In this document: piece by piece, positions 1 to 6,254 of the stretch | Numbering within the stretch: the stretch's first letter is position 1 | How the letters are laid out: every line of letters starts with the position of its first letter | Assembly: GCA_902803265.1 (NCBI GenBank) | Contig: CADCPD010000048.1 | Span: forward strand, 1 to 7,639 | DNA: 7,639 bases | Source: an uncultured bacterium | GTDB taxonomy: Bacteria; Cyanobacteriota; Vampirovibrionia; Gastranaerophilales; Gastranaerophilaceae | Reading direction: 5' to 3' | The notes under the pieces: model-generated | What the model was told of the DNA's origin: nothing | Seen by the model: the letters and a program-made list of their open reading frames with translations, nothing else | Databases searched by the model: none | Program-made: the position numbers and the translations under genes

Positions 1-1065
1 AGCGTTTTCTATATCAAGATCCATTTCTTTGACATATCCGGGAGCAACCGGTACAATAATTTTTATTCTATCATTATCAACTTTTTTATCGCTAAACATA
101 TATTTTATAACTTTGTGTTTATTAAACATTTTTGGTTTGTCTTTAAATTTAAACTTATCTAAAAACATAAGAGCCTTTTCTTTATAATTTGCATCAATAA
201 TTTGCATTTTATGAGCATAGTTGAAAATAAAATATATACCATAAACAACAGCTTCTCCATGAGTAAAAGCAGAAAAATCTGTTAATTCTTCTATAGCATG
301 TCCGTATGTATGACCAAAATTAAGAATTTTTCTAAGCCCGCTTTCTTTTTCATCTTTAGTTACAACAGCAATTTTTAAAGCAAGAGAAATTCTTATAATC
401 TTATCTAAGAAGTTAAAATCTCTGGTTAATATTTTTTCCGCATTTACGTTTAAAAAATCAAAGAATTTGTAATCAACAACACTTAGGCAGCTTTTTTCAA
501 TGAATGCATATTTTAATACTTCTCCAAGACCTGATTTAAATTGTTTATCATCAAGCGTGTTTAAAAAGTTTAAATTAATAAAAACAACGGACGGTTGATA
601 AAAAGCTCCAAGCATATTTTTCCCTTGTTTTGTATTAATTGCAACTTTTCCTCCAACAGAAGAATCTACACATGATAATAATGTTGTCGGAACTTGTATT
701 AAACCAATTCCTCGTCTGTATGAAGCTGCTGCAAACCCTGCCATATCTCCTATTACGCCACCACCAATTGCGATTACGTAACTTTTTCTTGTAAGATTTT
801 CTAATTCTAATCTATCTGTGATTTTTATAAAATTATAAATATTTTTTTCTTTTTCGCCGTCATTTATTACTAGAACTTTTTCTTTGTCAAAATTCAAAAT
901 TTTACCGTAAATTTTATTTACAGTTTTACTTATTACGACAAGATAGTTATTTTCGCCGACAAAATCCAAAATTTTTGTTTTTAGGCTTTCAATAGGAGTA
1001 TCTTCAATGTAAATACGATAATGACTATCTTTTCCTGGTATATTTACTTGAATATCGTTGTTCAT
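1..1065 (-). CDS. aroB: 3-dehydroquinate synthase, C-terminus cut by window edge
   Basis: AroB converts DAHP to 3-dehydroquinate in the cytoplasm, the second step of the shikimate pathway, using NAD+ and a divalent metal. The frame reads 355 codons without a stop from the ATG at 1063-1065 to base 1. The family is usually about 360 residues, so only some 10-15 are missing. Visible motifs: the NAD-binding GGGVIGD (residues 101-107), PTTLL then D134-SSVGGK140, K149-N150, GLGEVLKY with metal ligand E182 and K185, K231, NFGHTYGHAIE with H252 and H256, and HGEAV with H269. Aligned to the well-studied fungal enzyme domain, E182, H252 and H269 are the three metal ligands, and all catalytic residues are present. 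The ATG directly abuts the aroK stop. An AAGGA at 1076-1080, inside the aroK end and 10 bases from the start, serves as ribosome site. It is the last visible gene of the NTF2-like/aroC/aroK/aroB run. Confidence 0.97.
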   Translation of the reverse strand, partial: MNNDIQVNIPGKDSHYRIYIEDTPIESLKTKILDFVGENNYLVVISKTVNKIYGKILNFDKEKVLVINDGEKEKNIYNFIKITDRLELENLTRKSYVIAIGGGVIGDMAGFAAASYRRGIGLIQVPTTLLSCVDSSVGGKVAINTKQGKNMLGAFYQPSVVFINLNFLNTLDDKQFKSGLGEVLKYAFIEKSCLSVVDYKFFDFLNVNAEKILTRDFNFLDKIIRISLALKIAVVTKDEKESGLRKILNFGHTYGHAIEELTDFSAFTHGEAVVYGIYFIFNYAHKMQIIDANYKEKALMFLDKFKFKDKPKMFNKHKVIKYMFSDKKVDNDRIKIIVPVAPGYVKEMDLDIENA

Positions 1066-1575
1066 TTAAAATTTTTCCTTTTCAATTATGGCATTAACTA
1101 TATTATAAAGAGGCTTATTTTCTGTGTCAATGATAATATGGGCCTTAGAATAATTTGTTTCTCTTTTAGCTAATATGTTTTTTATATTTTCTGCTCCAAA
1201 TCCGTTTTTCAAAAGTGGTCTGTGTGTTTGATTTTTTATTCTGTTAAATAATGTTTCTGCAGAAGCTTTCAAGTAGTAGACCGTTCCACAAGATTTTAAT
1301 ATATTGCGATTTTCTTCTCTTTCAAATATACCTCCGCCTGTTGCAATAATTTGATTATTATTTTTACAAATTTCTTTCAAAAAATCGGTTTCCATTTGTC
1401 TGAAGTATTCTTCGCCATATTTTTCAAATATTTCTGAAATTTTCCTATTTGTACGTTTTTCTATTTCAGAATCAGTATCAAGTAATTTGTAATTTATTAA
1501 AGATTTAGATAATTCAAGCCCAACTGTGGATTTACCGGCTCCCATCATTCCGATTAAGATTATATTATCTTTCAT
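1066..1575 (-). CDS. aroK: Shikimate kinase
   Basis: The enzyme phosphorylates shikimate at the 3-hydroxyl with ATP, step five of chorismate synthesis, in the cytoplasm. The 169-residue length is normal for the family. The Walker A loop is GMMGAGKST (residues 9-17). D33 and D35 in LLDTDSEIE correspond to the Mg- and shikimate-binding aspartates, and R59 in YFRQ to the shikimate-binding arginine. GGG at 80-82 is the Walker B-like glycine motif. R119 in the HRPLL segment lies in the mobile lid, and R138 in AKRETNY completes the active site. Translation should be coupled to aroC: the aroK ATG lies 11 bases before the end of aroC (shared ATGAAAGATAA), and no good Shine-Dalgarno is seen at the right distance, only a weak GAAAG. 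Its stop is immediately followed by the aroB ATG. It could equally be named aroL; the name aroK is used because it is the only copy seen and sits beside aroB. Confidence 0.97.
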   Translation of the reverse strand: MKDNIILIGMMGAGKSTVGLELSKSLINYKLLDTDSEIEKRTNRKISEIFEKYGEEYFRQMETDFLKEICKNNNQIIATGGGIFEREENRNILKSCGTVYYLKASAETLFNRIKNQTHRPLLKNGFGAENIKNILAKRETNYSKAHIIIDTENKPLYNIVNAIIEKEKF

Positions 1576-2734
1576 AATGGGCTTTCATCTCTTCAAGGCT
1601 ATCTCCGCCGTATTTTTGTAGCATTTCTTCAGCTAGGACACATGCAACTCTTGCTTCTGCAACGATTGCACATGCTGGAACCGCACATGCATCAGAACGT
1701 TCAAAGTGCGCTGAGGCTTCTTCTTTTTTTCTTATATCAATGGTGTTTAAAGGTGTTCTTAATGTCGGAATAGGTTTCATTGTACCTTTTATTACTATTG
1801 GTTCTCCGTTTGTCATTCCACCTTCGATACCACCGGCATTATTTGTTTTTCTATATACTCGTTTTTCTTTTGTAATATATATTTGATCGTGCATTTCTGA
1901 GCCTTTTAAAATGGCAGCTTCTACTCCTCTACCTATTTCTACAGCTTTGATTGCAGGTATAGACATTACGGCTTGAGCAAGTTTTCCGTCAAGTTTTCTG
2001 TCAGGGTGCACATAAGAGCCAAGACCAACAGGTAAATTGCCATATATTACTTCAAATTTACCTCCAACAGTGTTTCCTTCAACTTTAGCTTTATCAATTT
2101 TTTCTTTCATTAAATCTGTTGCGATATCATCGGCACATCTTAATTCTGAATGATCTGCCGCTTCTTTTATTAGTGTGTAGTTTGGTGGTAGAATTTCGGC
2201 TTTTACGTCCGCTATTTGGATAACATGAGAAAATCCGGTTATATAAAATTCTTTTAATAATAATTTTGCAATGGCTCCAACAGCAACTTCTATAGCAGTT
2301 TGTCTTGCGCTTGAACGTTCAAGTACATCTCTTAAATCTTCTAAATTATATTTTATTGAACCTGCATAATCAGCGTGTCCGGGGCGGACAGTTGTAAATG
2401 ACTTTTCTGCTACTAATTTTAAGAGTTCTCTGTTTGAAAAATCTATTTCATCAACGCTCATAGGAATTTTCCAATTTTCCCAATCTTTATTTCTGATTTC
2501 AATACAAACAGGACCTCCGATTGTTTTTCCAAGTCTTACTCCGGATATAATTTCTACAGTATCAGTTTCAATTTTCATTCTCGCGCCTCTGCCATAACCT
2601 GATTGGCGCTTTCTTAATTCATTGTTTATAAAATTTCTGTCTATTTTTAAACCTGAAGGTAAACCTTCTATTATTGCTGTTAATTTTAAACCGTGGCTTT
2701 CACCTGCTGTTAAATATCTGAATTTTTGTTCCAT
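1565..2734 (-). CDS. aroC: Chorismate synthase
   Basis: This is the last step of the shikimate pathway: anti-1,4-elimination of phosphate from EPSP to give chorismate, needing reduced FMN. The 389-residue length matches the longer form seen in Bacillus and relatives (about 390) rather than the roughly 360-residue enterobacterial form. All three family signatures are present: GESHG (residues 11-15), the ERSSARQTA segment (139-147) and ERSDACAVPA (345-354). The two histidines regarded as general acids are H14 and H120 (in RPGHADY). GYGRGARMKIETD (46-58) and SGVRLGKTIGGP (64-75) are also typical. The ATG at 2732-2734 has AAGGA (2741-2745) six bases upstream, which settles the start. It lies 23 bases after the secreted NTF2-like gene with no terminator between them, and overlaps aroK by 11 bases. 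No frameshift or missing key residue is seen. Confidence 0.97.
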   Translation of the reverse strand: MEQKFRYLTAGESHGLKLTAIIEGLPSGLKIDRNFINNELRKRQSGYGRGARMKIETDTVEIISGVRLGKTIGGPVCIEIRNKDWENWKIPMSVDEIDFSNRELLKLVAEKSFTTVRPGHADYAGSIKYNLEDLRDVLERSSARQTAIEVAVGAIAKLLLKEFYITGFSHVIQIADVKAEILPPNYTLIKEAADHSELRCADDIATDLMKEKIDKAKVEGNTVGGKFEVIYGNLPVGLGSYVHPDRKLDGKLAQAVMSIPAIKAVEIGRGVEAAILKGSEMHDQIYITKEKRVYRKTNNAGGIEGGMTNGEPIVIKGTMKPIPTLRTPLNTIDIRKKEEASAHFERSDACAVPACAIVAEARVACVLAEEMLQKYGGDSLEEMKAHYER

Positions 2735-2757
2735 TGCTATTCCTTGTTTCTTTATTT

Positions 2758-3225
2758 TTATTTTGCATATTGTAAAAATACTTGTTGTCTTGTTTGCATC
2801 ATTTCTTCAACAATTTGTATTTTTCCGTTAGGTTGTTGTTTTATTATTTGATAAACTTTTAGTTTATCCTTATCTCCGGATGGTTGTCTTATTGCTGAAA
2901 TCTTATATCCATTAGAAACTTTAGTGACACTTATATTAGAATAGTAATTTTTATAATTTCTGGCTTTAGCAACAGATTCACTAATTTTTAATTGTTTTAA
3001 ATATACTTGTGAATTCGTATATACATTTACAAGTTCTCCGTTTGGTTTTATAACTTGTCTTATTATTACAGCATTAGGAGCATATAATGTTTCTAAATCT
3101 TTGCTGTAAGTATTTGCTTTATTAACATAGTTATCAAAAAATTTTTTAGCATCTGTTTCTGTCATTGCATATGCCTGTAATGTAAAGATACATATAGTTA
3201 AAATTATTAATATAAAATTTTTCAT
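2758..3225 (-). CDS. Small secreted protein, possible NTF2-like fold, function unknown
   Basis: I do not recognise a specific family for this 155-residue protein. Residues 1-20 form a classic Sec signal peptide: Lys at position 2, a hydrophobic core of Ile/Leu/Phe, then QAYA before MTETD, so signal peptidase I should cut after A20. The only cysteine (C12) is inside the signal core, so this is not a lipoprotein. The mature part is about 135 residues, rich in Lys, Tyr and Gln. It starts with a helix-like FFDNYVNKANTY, then DLETLYAPNAVIIRQV, then several predicted beta strands ending in IQIVEEMMQTRQQVF. The helix followed by a 'leading to LYAPNAV' strand resembles NTF2-like/SnoaL-type small domains, which is inference only. 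The start is supported by AGAGGA (3231-3236) five bases upstream. It precedes aroC by 23 bases and probably shares its transcript, but nothing ties it to aromatic synthesis. Codon use looks like its neighbours. Confidence 0.85.
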   Translation of the reverse strand: MKNFILIILTICIFTLQAYAMTETDAKKFFDNYVNKANTYSKDLETLYAPNAVIIRQVIKPNGELVNVYTNSQVYLKQLKISESVAKARNYKNYYSNISVTKVSNGYKISAIRQPSGDKDKLKVYQIIKQQPNGKIQIVEEMMQTRQQVFLQYAK

Positions 3226-3264
3226 TATATTCCTCTAGTAAGTGTAATAAGTTAATGCTAGCAT

Positions 3265-3303
3265 AAAAAAAGGAAGCTGTCTATTAGCAAGCTTCCTTTT
3301 TTT
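3265..3303 (-). terminator. Rho-independent terminator after ftsZ
   Basis: A perfect 14-bp stem has arms at 3265-3278 (seven A then GGAAGCT) and 3290-3303, with an 11-base loop. Read on the minus strand it begins about 19 bases after the ftsZ TAA and ends in a run of seven T, as expected for an intrinsic terminator. The A/T flanks are symmetric, so it could also stop plus-strand transcription, but no plus-strand gene precedes it. It separates ftsZ from the NTF2-like/aro gene run. Confidence 0.9.
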
Positions 3304-3322
3304 TAGAGTATTAAATATTCCG

Positions 3323-4468
3323 TTATTTCTTTAAGAAATCAGGAATTTCGATATTTCCAAATGATGGAGCAGTTTCACTTTGAGTTTGAGCAGCTTTCTT
3401 TGGTGCATTGAATGCTCCAGAGAAGAAATCAGCTGCAGATAGCGATTTAGCAGCTGCCGCTTTTTCTTGAACAATGTTAGCTTTTAAGTCAAAACCTGTT
3501 GCTATAACAGTTATTTGAACTTCTGTTTGAATATCATTGTTTATAACAGCACCTGTGATAACTCTTGCATCGTCGCTGATAGCATCATTAATGATATTTG
3601 CAGCTTCTGTTACTTCATGTAATGTTAAGTTTGGTCCGCCTGTTATGTTAACAATAACACCTTGAGCGCCATTGATTGATGCTTCAAGAAGTTTTGAATC
3701 GATAGCATTTTTTGCAGCTTCAACAGCTCTGCCTTCGCCTTCACCTCTGCCAATACCCATCAATGCTGAACCTGATGATTTCATTACTGAACGTACATCT
3801 GCAAAGTCTACGTTTATTAAACCAGGAATTGTAATTATATCAGAGATACCTTGAACCCCTCTTAATAGTACTTCATCTACTACTGAGAATGATTCCTGTA
3901 AAGATACTCTTCTATCTACAACTTCCAACAATTTTTCGTTTGGGATTACAATAAGTGCGTCAACTGCATCTCTCAATTTTTCAAGACCTTGAATAGCTTG
4001 AGCCATTCTGCGTTTACCTTCAAAATTGAATGGTTTTGTAACAACACCAACTGTAAGAATACCCATATCTTTAGCAGTTTTAGCAACAATCGGTGCAGCA
4101 CCTGTACCTGTTCCACCACCCATACCTGCAGTGATAAATACCATATCTGCGCCTTCAAGAGCGTCTGCTATTTCTTTTTGAGCTTCTTGTGCAGCTTTTT
4201 CTCCAACTTCAGGTTCTCCACCTGCGCCTAAACCGTTAGTTAATGCTTTTCCTAATTGAATTTTATTATTAGCATTTGAACAATTTAAAACTTGTAAGTC
4301 TGTGTTCATTAAGTAAAATTCAACATTTGATAAGCCTTCTTTTATCATTCGGTTAACGGCATTTCCTCCGCCGCCGCCTACTCCGATAACTTTAATGACA
4401 GCAGGACTGATTCCGCCGTTCATTGTTGAGTCATTCTTTAAAAATAAATCTGAACTATAATTTTCCAC
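3323..4468 (-). CDS. ftsZ: Cell division protein FtsZ
   Basis: FtsZ is the tubulin-like GTPase that polymerises into the division ring at midcell. The 381-residue length is normal. After a variable 22-residue N-terminus the GTPase domain begins with IKVIGVGGGGGNAVNRM (25-41), followed by NTD (55-57) and the tubulin signature GGGTGTG (117-123). Further conserved points are KPFNFEGKRR (145-154), N177 and D198. The catalytic T7 loop NVDFAD (219-224) has N219, D221 and D224 intact. A short linker of about 40 residues rich in Ala, Lys and Gln leads to the C-terminal peptide IEIPDFLKK (373-381), which docks FtsA, SepF or ZipA-type partners. The start is GTG at 4466-4468, chosen because of a good Shine-Dalgarno and because the next ATG (residue 16) lacks one. 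The gene appears monocistronic, with its own promoter upstream and a terminator behind, and no ftsA or ftsQ alongside. Confidence 0.98.
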   Translation of the reverse strand: MENYSSDLFLKNDSTMNGGISPAVIKVIGVGGGGGNAVNRMIKEGLSNVEFYLMNTDLQVLNCSNANNKIQLGKALTNGLGAGGEPEVGEKAAQEAQKEIADALEGADMVFITAGMGGGTGTGAAPIVAKTAKDMGILTVGVVTKPFNFEGKRRMAQAIQGLEKLRDAVDALIVIPNEKLLEVVDRRVSLQESFSVVDEVLLRGVQGISDIITIPGLINVDFADVRSVMKSSGSALMGIGRGEGEGRAVEAAKNAIDSKLLEASINGAQGVIVNITGGPNLTLHEVTEAANIINDAISDDARVITGAVINNDIQTEVQITVIATGFDLKANIVQEKAAAAKSLSAADFFSGAFNAPKKAAQTQSETAPSFGNIEIPDFLKK

Positions 4469-4475
4469 TTATTTT

Positions 4476-4480
4476 TCCTC
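4476..4480 (-). promoter_or_regulatory. Shine-Dalgarno fixing the GTG start of ftsZ
   Basis: Minus-strand GAGGA, within a purine-rich leader, lies seven bases before the GTG at 4466-4468. It decides the start of ftsZ in favour of GTG; this is the only non-ATG start among the genes here. Confidence 0.8.
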
Positions 4481-4541
4481 TTCTTTTTCTTTTCCCTAAT
4501 AATATTTTAAATATAAAAATTTTACAAGCAATTTTTATAAG

Positions 4542-4570
4542 ATTATGCTTTAATACTAATCAATTTTCAA
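4542..4570 (-). promoter_or_regulatory. Sigma70-type promoter of ftsZ
   Basis: On the minus strand, TTGAAA (4565-4570, five of six matches to TTGACA) is followed after exactly 17 bases by CATAAT (4542-4547, five of six matches to TATAAT). Transcription would start near 4535, giving a leader of about 66 bases before the GTG. The pair lies between the pepA terminator and ftsZ, where a promoter is needed. The region is very AT-rich, so chance matches are possible, but this is the best pair seen in the spacer. Confidence 0.6.
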
Positions 4571-4577
4571 ATTTTTG

Positions 4578-4596
4578 GCATTTTTGTTACAAATGC
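4578..4596. repeat. Small inverted repeat just upstream of the ftsZ promoter
   Basis: The arms GCATTT (4578-4583) and AAATGC (4591-4596) face each other across seven bases. Overlapping them with a slightly shifted centre is TTTGTTACAAA (4583-4593), a 5-1-5 palindrome. The element ends eight bases upstream of the -35 box of ftsZ, a usual place for an activator or repressor site. In AT-rich DNA such short symmetry can be chance, and no known regulator motif is recognised. Confidence 0.3.
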
Positions 4597-4610
4597 TTAA
4601 TATTATTTTA

Positions 4611-4638
4611 TATAAAAAGAGGAGCTGAAAAGCTCCTC
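4611..4638 (-). terminator. Rho-independent terminator after pepA
   Basis: A perfect 8-bp stem pairs GAGGAGCT (4619-4626) with AGCTCCTC (4631-4638) around a four-base loop. On the minus strand the stem is followed by TTTTTATA. It begins ten bases past the pepA stop codon, so it closes the pepA transcript before the ftsZ promoter. Confidence 0.9.
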
Positions 4639-4647
4639 CTAATTGAT

Positions 4648-6057
4648 TTAACCTTTTAAAATATAATTAATTAGTGCTCTAACACCTGAACCTGTAGCAC
4701 CTTTTATGAAATATTTTTGTGCAGAATCTAAAAATGCTGTGCCTGCAATATCGATATGAGCCCATTTTTGTCCTTCTTTAACGAAGTTTTGAAGGAATAT
4801 AGCAGCAGATGAAGCACCGCCCCAACGACCGCCTGAATTTTTCATATCTGCCATATCGCTTTTTAATCCGTCGCCGTATTCTTTGTACATTGGTAACTGC
4901 CAATATCTTTCTCCGGCTTCGTCAGCTGATTTAATTAATCTGTCTATCAAATCTTGGTCATTTCCAAAAATTCCGGCAGCTTGAGTTCCCAATGCAACCA
5001 TACAAGCGCCTGTTAATGTTGCAATATCTATTACTTCATCTACTTCAAGTTCACAAGCATAACACAATGCATCGGCTAAAGTTAATCTTCCTTCTGCGTC
5101 TGTATTATCCACTTCTATTGTTTTTCCGTTTCTGGCTGTTAAAACATCACCTTGTTTATAAGCCGAACAACCAGGCATATTTTCACAGGCTGCTATTATA
5201 CCGTGTACTTCAATTTGAGCGTTTAATTCTTTTAATTTGCTCATTATCCCTATAACGCAAGCTGCTGCTGACATATCATCTCTCATTGTTAACATTGATG
5301 ATGCAGGTTTGATATTTAATCCGCCTGAATCAAATGTTATACCTTTGCCGATTATTGCAATTTTCTTTTTAGCATCTTTTGGTGCATATGTTATATGTAT
5401 GAATTTCGGATCTTCAGAACTTCCTTTTGACACTGCATAAAAAGCTCCCATATTCATTTCTTCTATTTCATATCCGCTGTAAACTTTTGTATTTAAATTT
5501 AAGCTTTGAGCGATTTCTGCAGGTTTTGACGGAGTCATTCCCGCTGCAGGTTCATTTGCCATGTTTCTTGCGGTTTCCATAGCTGAAATTGTTAATTCCG
5601 CTCTTGTTAAAACATTTTCTTCAATGTTTAACATTACTTCTGTTTCTTTTTCGTCTTCATCATCTTTTTTTTCTGATTTATATTTATTAAACTTGTAATC
5701 TCCTATTAAAAGACCTTCTACTAGTGCACCTTTATATTCTTCAACATTTACAAAATCTACTGCCACTGATTTTGCTTTTATTGAGTTAACTTTATTTGTT
5801 ATTTTTGCTCCTATTTCTCTTATCTTATCTAAAGTCAAATCTTCTTTTTTACCCATTCCAACTACAAGAATTTTTCGTGCAGGAATTTTTTCATAAGTTT
5901 GTAATAAATAAGTTTCTTTAAATTTGCCTTTAAAATGGTCTTCTTCTATTGCATATTGATTTGCTAAATCTTGAGAAGTTTTTTCTCCTTCAAAAAGATT
6001 GATTACAAGAACATCACATTTTTGTTCTTTTAGATTGTCTTTGATAACTATTTTCAT
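4648..6057 (-). CDS. pepA: Leucyl aminopeptidase (cytosol aminopeptidase, family M17)
   Basis: This two-metal (Zn/Mn) exopeptidase removes N-terminal residues, preferably leucine, from peptides in the cytoplasm. Family members usually form hexamers, and some double as DNA-binding proteins. With the start chosen here it has 469 residues, slightly under the roughly 500 of E. coli PepA. Residues 1 to about 125 form the variable N-terminal domain. The catalytic domain has IGKGITFDSGG (236-246), K250, RDDMSAAA (259-266) and the M17 signature NTDAEGRL (318-325). Metal ligands K238, D243, D261, D320 and E322 and catalytic K250 and R324 are all present with the E. coli spacing. A very acidic/basic stretch at about 127-141 (KSEKKDDEDEKETE) joins the two domains. 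An in-frame ATG at 6091-6093 would add 12 residues but has no ribosome site, whereas the ATG at 6055-6057 does. The gene is single, divergent from rny, and closed by a terminator. Confidence 0.96.
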   Translation of the reverse strand: MKIVIKDNLKEQKCDVLVINLFEGEKTSQDLANQYAIEEDHFKGKFKETYLLQTYEKIPARKILVVGMGKKEDLTLDKIREIGAKITNKVNSIKAKSVAVDFVNVEEYKGALVEGLLIGDYKFNKYKSEKKDDEDEKETEVMLNIEENVLTRAELTISAMETARNMANEPAAGMTPSKPAEIAQSLNLNTKVYSGYEIEEMNMGAFYAVSKGSSEDPKFIHITYAPKDAKKKIAIIGKGITFDSGGLNIKPASSMLTMRDDMSAAACVIGIMSKLKELNAQIEVHGIIAACENMPGCSAYKQGDVLTARNGKTIEVDNTDAEGRLTLADALCYACELEVDEVIDIATLTGACMVALGTQAAGIFGNDQDLIDRLIKSADEAGERYWQLPMYKEYGDGLKSDMADMKNSGGRWGGASSAAIFLQNFVKEGQKWAHIDIAGTAFLDSAQKYFIKGATGSGVRALINYILKG

Positions 6058-6063
6058 GTTTAA

Positions 6064-6068
6064 TCCTT
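6064..6068 (-). promoter_or_regulatory. Shine-Dalgarno fixing the start of pepA
   Basis: Minus-strand AAGGA (in GAAAGGA) lies six bases before the ATG at 6055-6057. This selects that ATG over the in-frame ATG 36 bases upstream, whose own upstream region has no purine-rich site and whose extra residues would include the Shine-Dalgarno itself. Confidence 0.8.
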
Positions 6069-6123
6069 TCTTTATATAAATTAATAATAACATATAAAAT
6101 TTTCATGGTTATGGTAATATTTT

Positions 6124-6152
6124 ATTAGATAGTAGATATAAACATTTTTGAA
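6124..6152 (-). promoter_or_regulatory. Candidate pepA promoter
   Basis: On the minus strand TTCAAA (6147-6152, four of six) is separated by 17 bases from TCTAAT (6124-6129, five of six). It would give a leader of about 60 bases before pepA. An alternative pair, TTGCAT and TATATC, also with a 17-base spacer, overlaps it. The DNA is so AT-rich that neither can be called firmly. Confidence 0.3.
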
Positions 6153-6194
6153 AATATATGCAATAAAATTTATTTAGTCTTAATTTGAATATTG

Positions 6195-6219
6195 ACCCGT
6201 TAGGTTATATGTAGCGGGT
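6195..6219 (+). promoter_or_regulatory. G+C-rich imperfect hairpin/inverted repeat before rny
   Basis: The arms ACCCGTTA (6195-6202) and TAGCGGGT (6212-6219) pair over eight positions (one a T-G pair) around a nine-base loop. They stand out in an otherwise AT-rich spacer. The element ends 35 bases before the rny ATG. A -10-like TATTAT (6228-6233) follows it but has no good -35. If that is the promoter, the repeat covers its -35 region and could be an operator. If transcription starts further upstream (for example from TTGAAT at 6185-6190 or TTGAAA at 6148-6153), the repeat would be a 5' leader hairpin. There is no T-run after it, so it does not look like a terminator. Confidence 0.45.
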
Positions 6220-6254
6220 ATTGCGTGTATTATAAAAAATAGAAAAGGACGAAT

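Noticed and set aside
2622..2831. Plus-strand open frame opposite the aroC start and the secreted protein end
   Set aside because: Antisense to two well-supported genes, with no ribosome site or recognisable protein features.
3989..4231. Open frames in other phases over ftsZ (also at 3672-3854 on plus and 3973-4158 on minus)
   Set aside because: Shadows of the ftsZ coding sequence; the Ser/Thr/Cys- or Leu-rich translations resemble no protein.
4423..4659. Plus-strand open frame of 78 codons across the ftsZ/pepA spacer
   Set aside because: TTG start without ribosome site, runs antisense through ftsZ, the ftsZ promoter and the pepA terminator, and has Phe/Leu/Ile-rich composition typical of AT-rich noncoding DNA.
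4992..5440. Two plus-strand open frames opposite pepA
   Set aside because: Antisense to conserved M17 catalytic motifs, without ribosome sites.
6058..6093. In-frame upstream ATG that would lengthen PepA by 12 residues
   Set aside because: No Shine-Dalgarno before it; the downstream ATG has AAGGA at six bases and gives the usual PepA N-terminus.
6015..6106. Short minus-strand reading frame of about 30 codons starting at 6106 and overlapping the pepA start out of frame
   Set aside because: No ribosome site and low-complexity AT-driven composition; no sign of a leader peptide attenuator.
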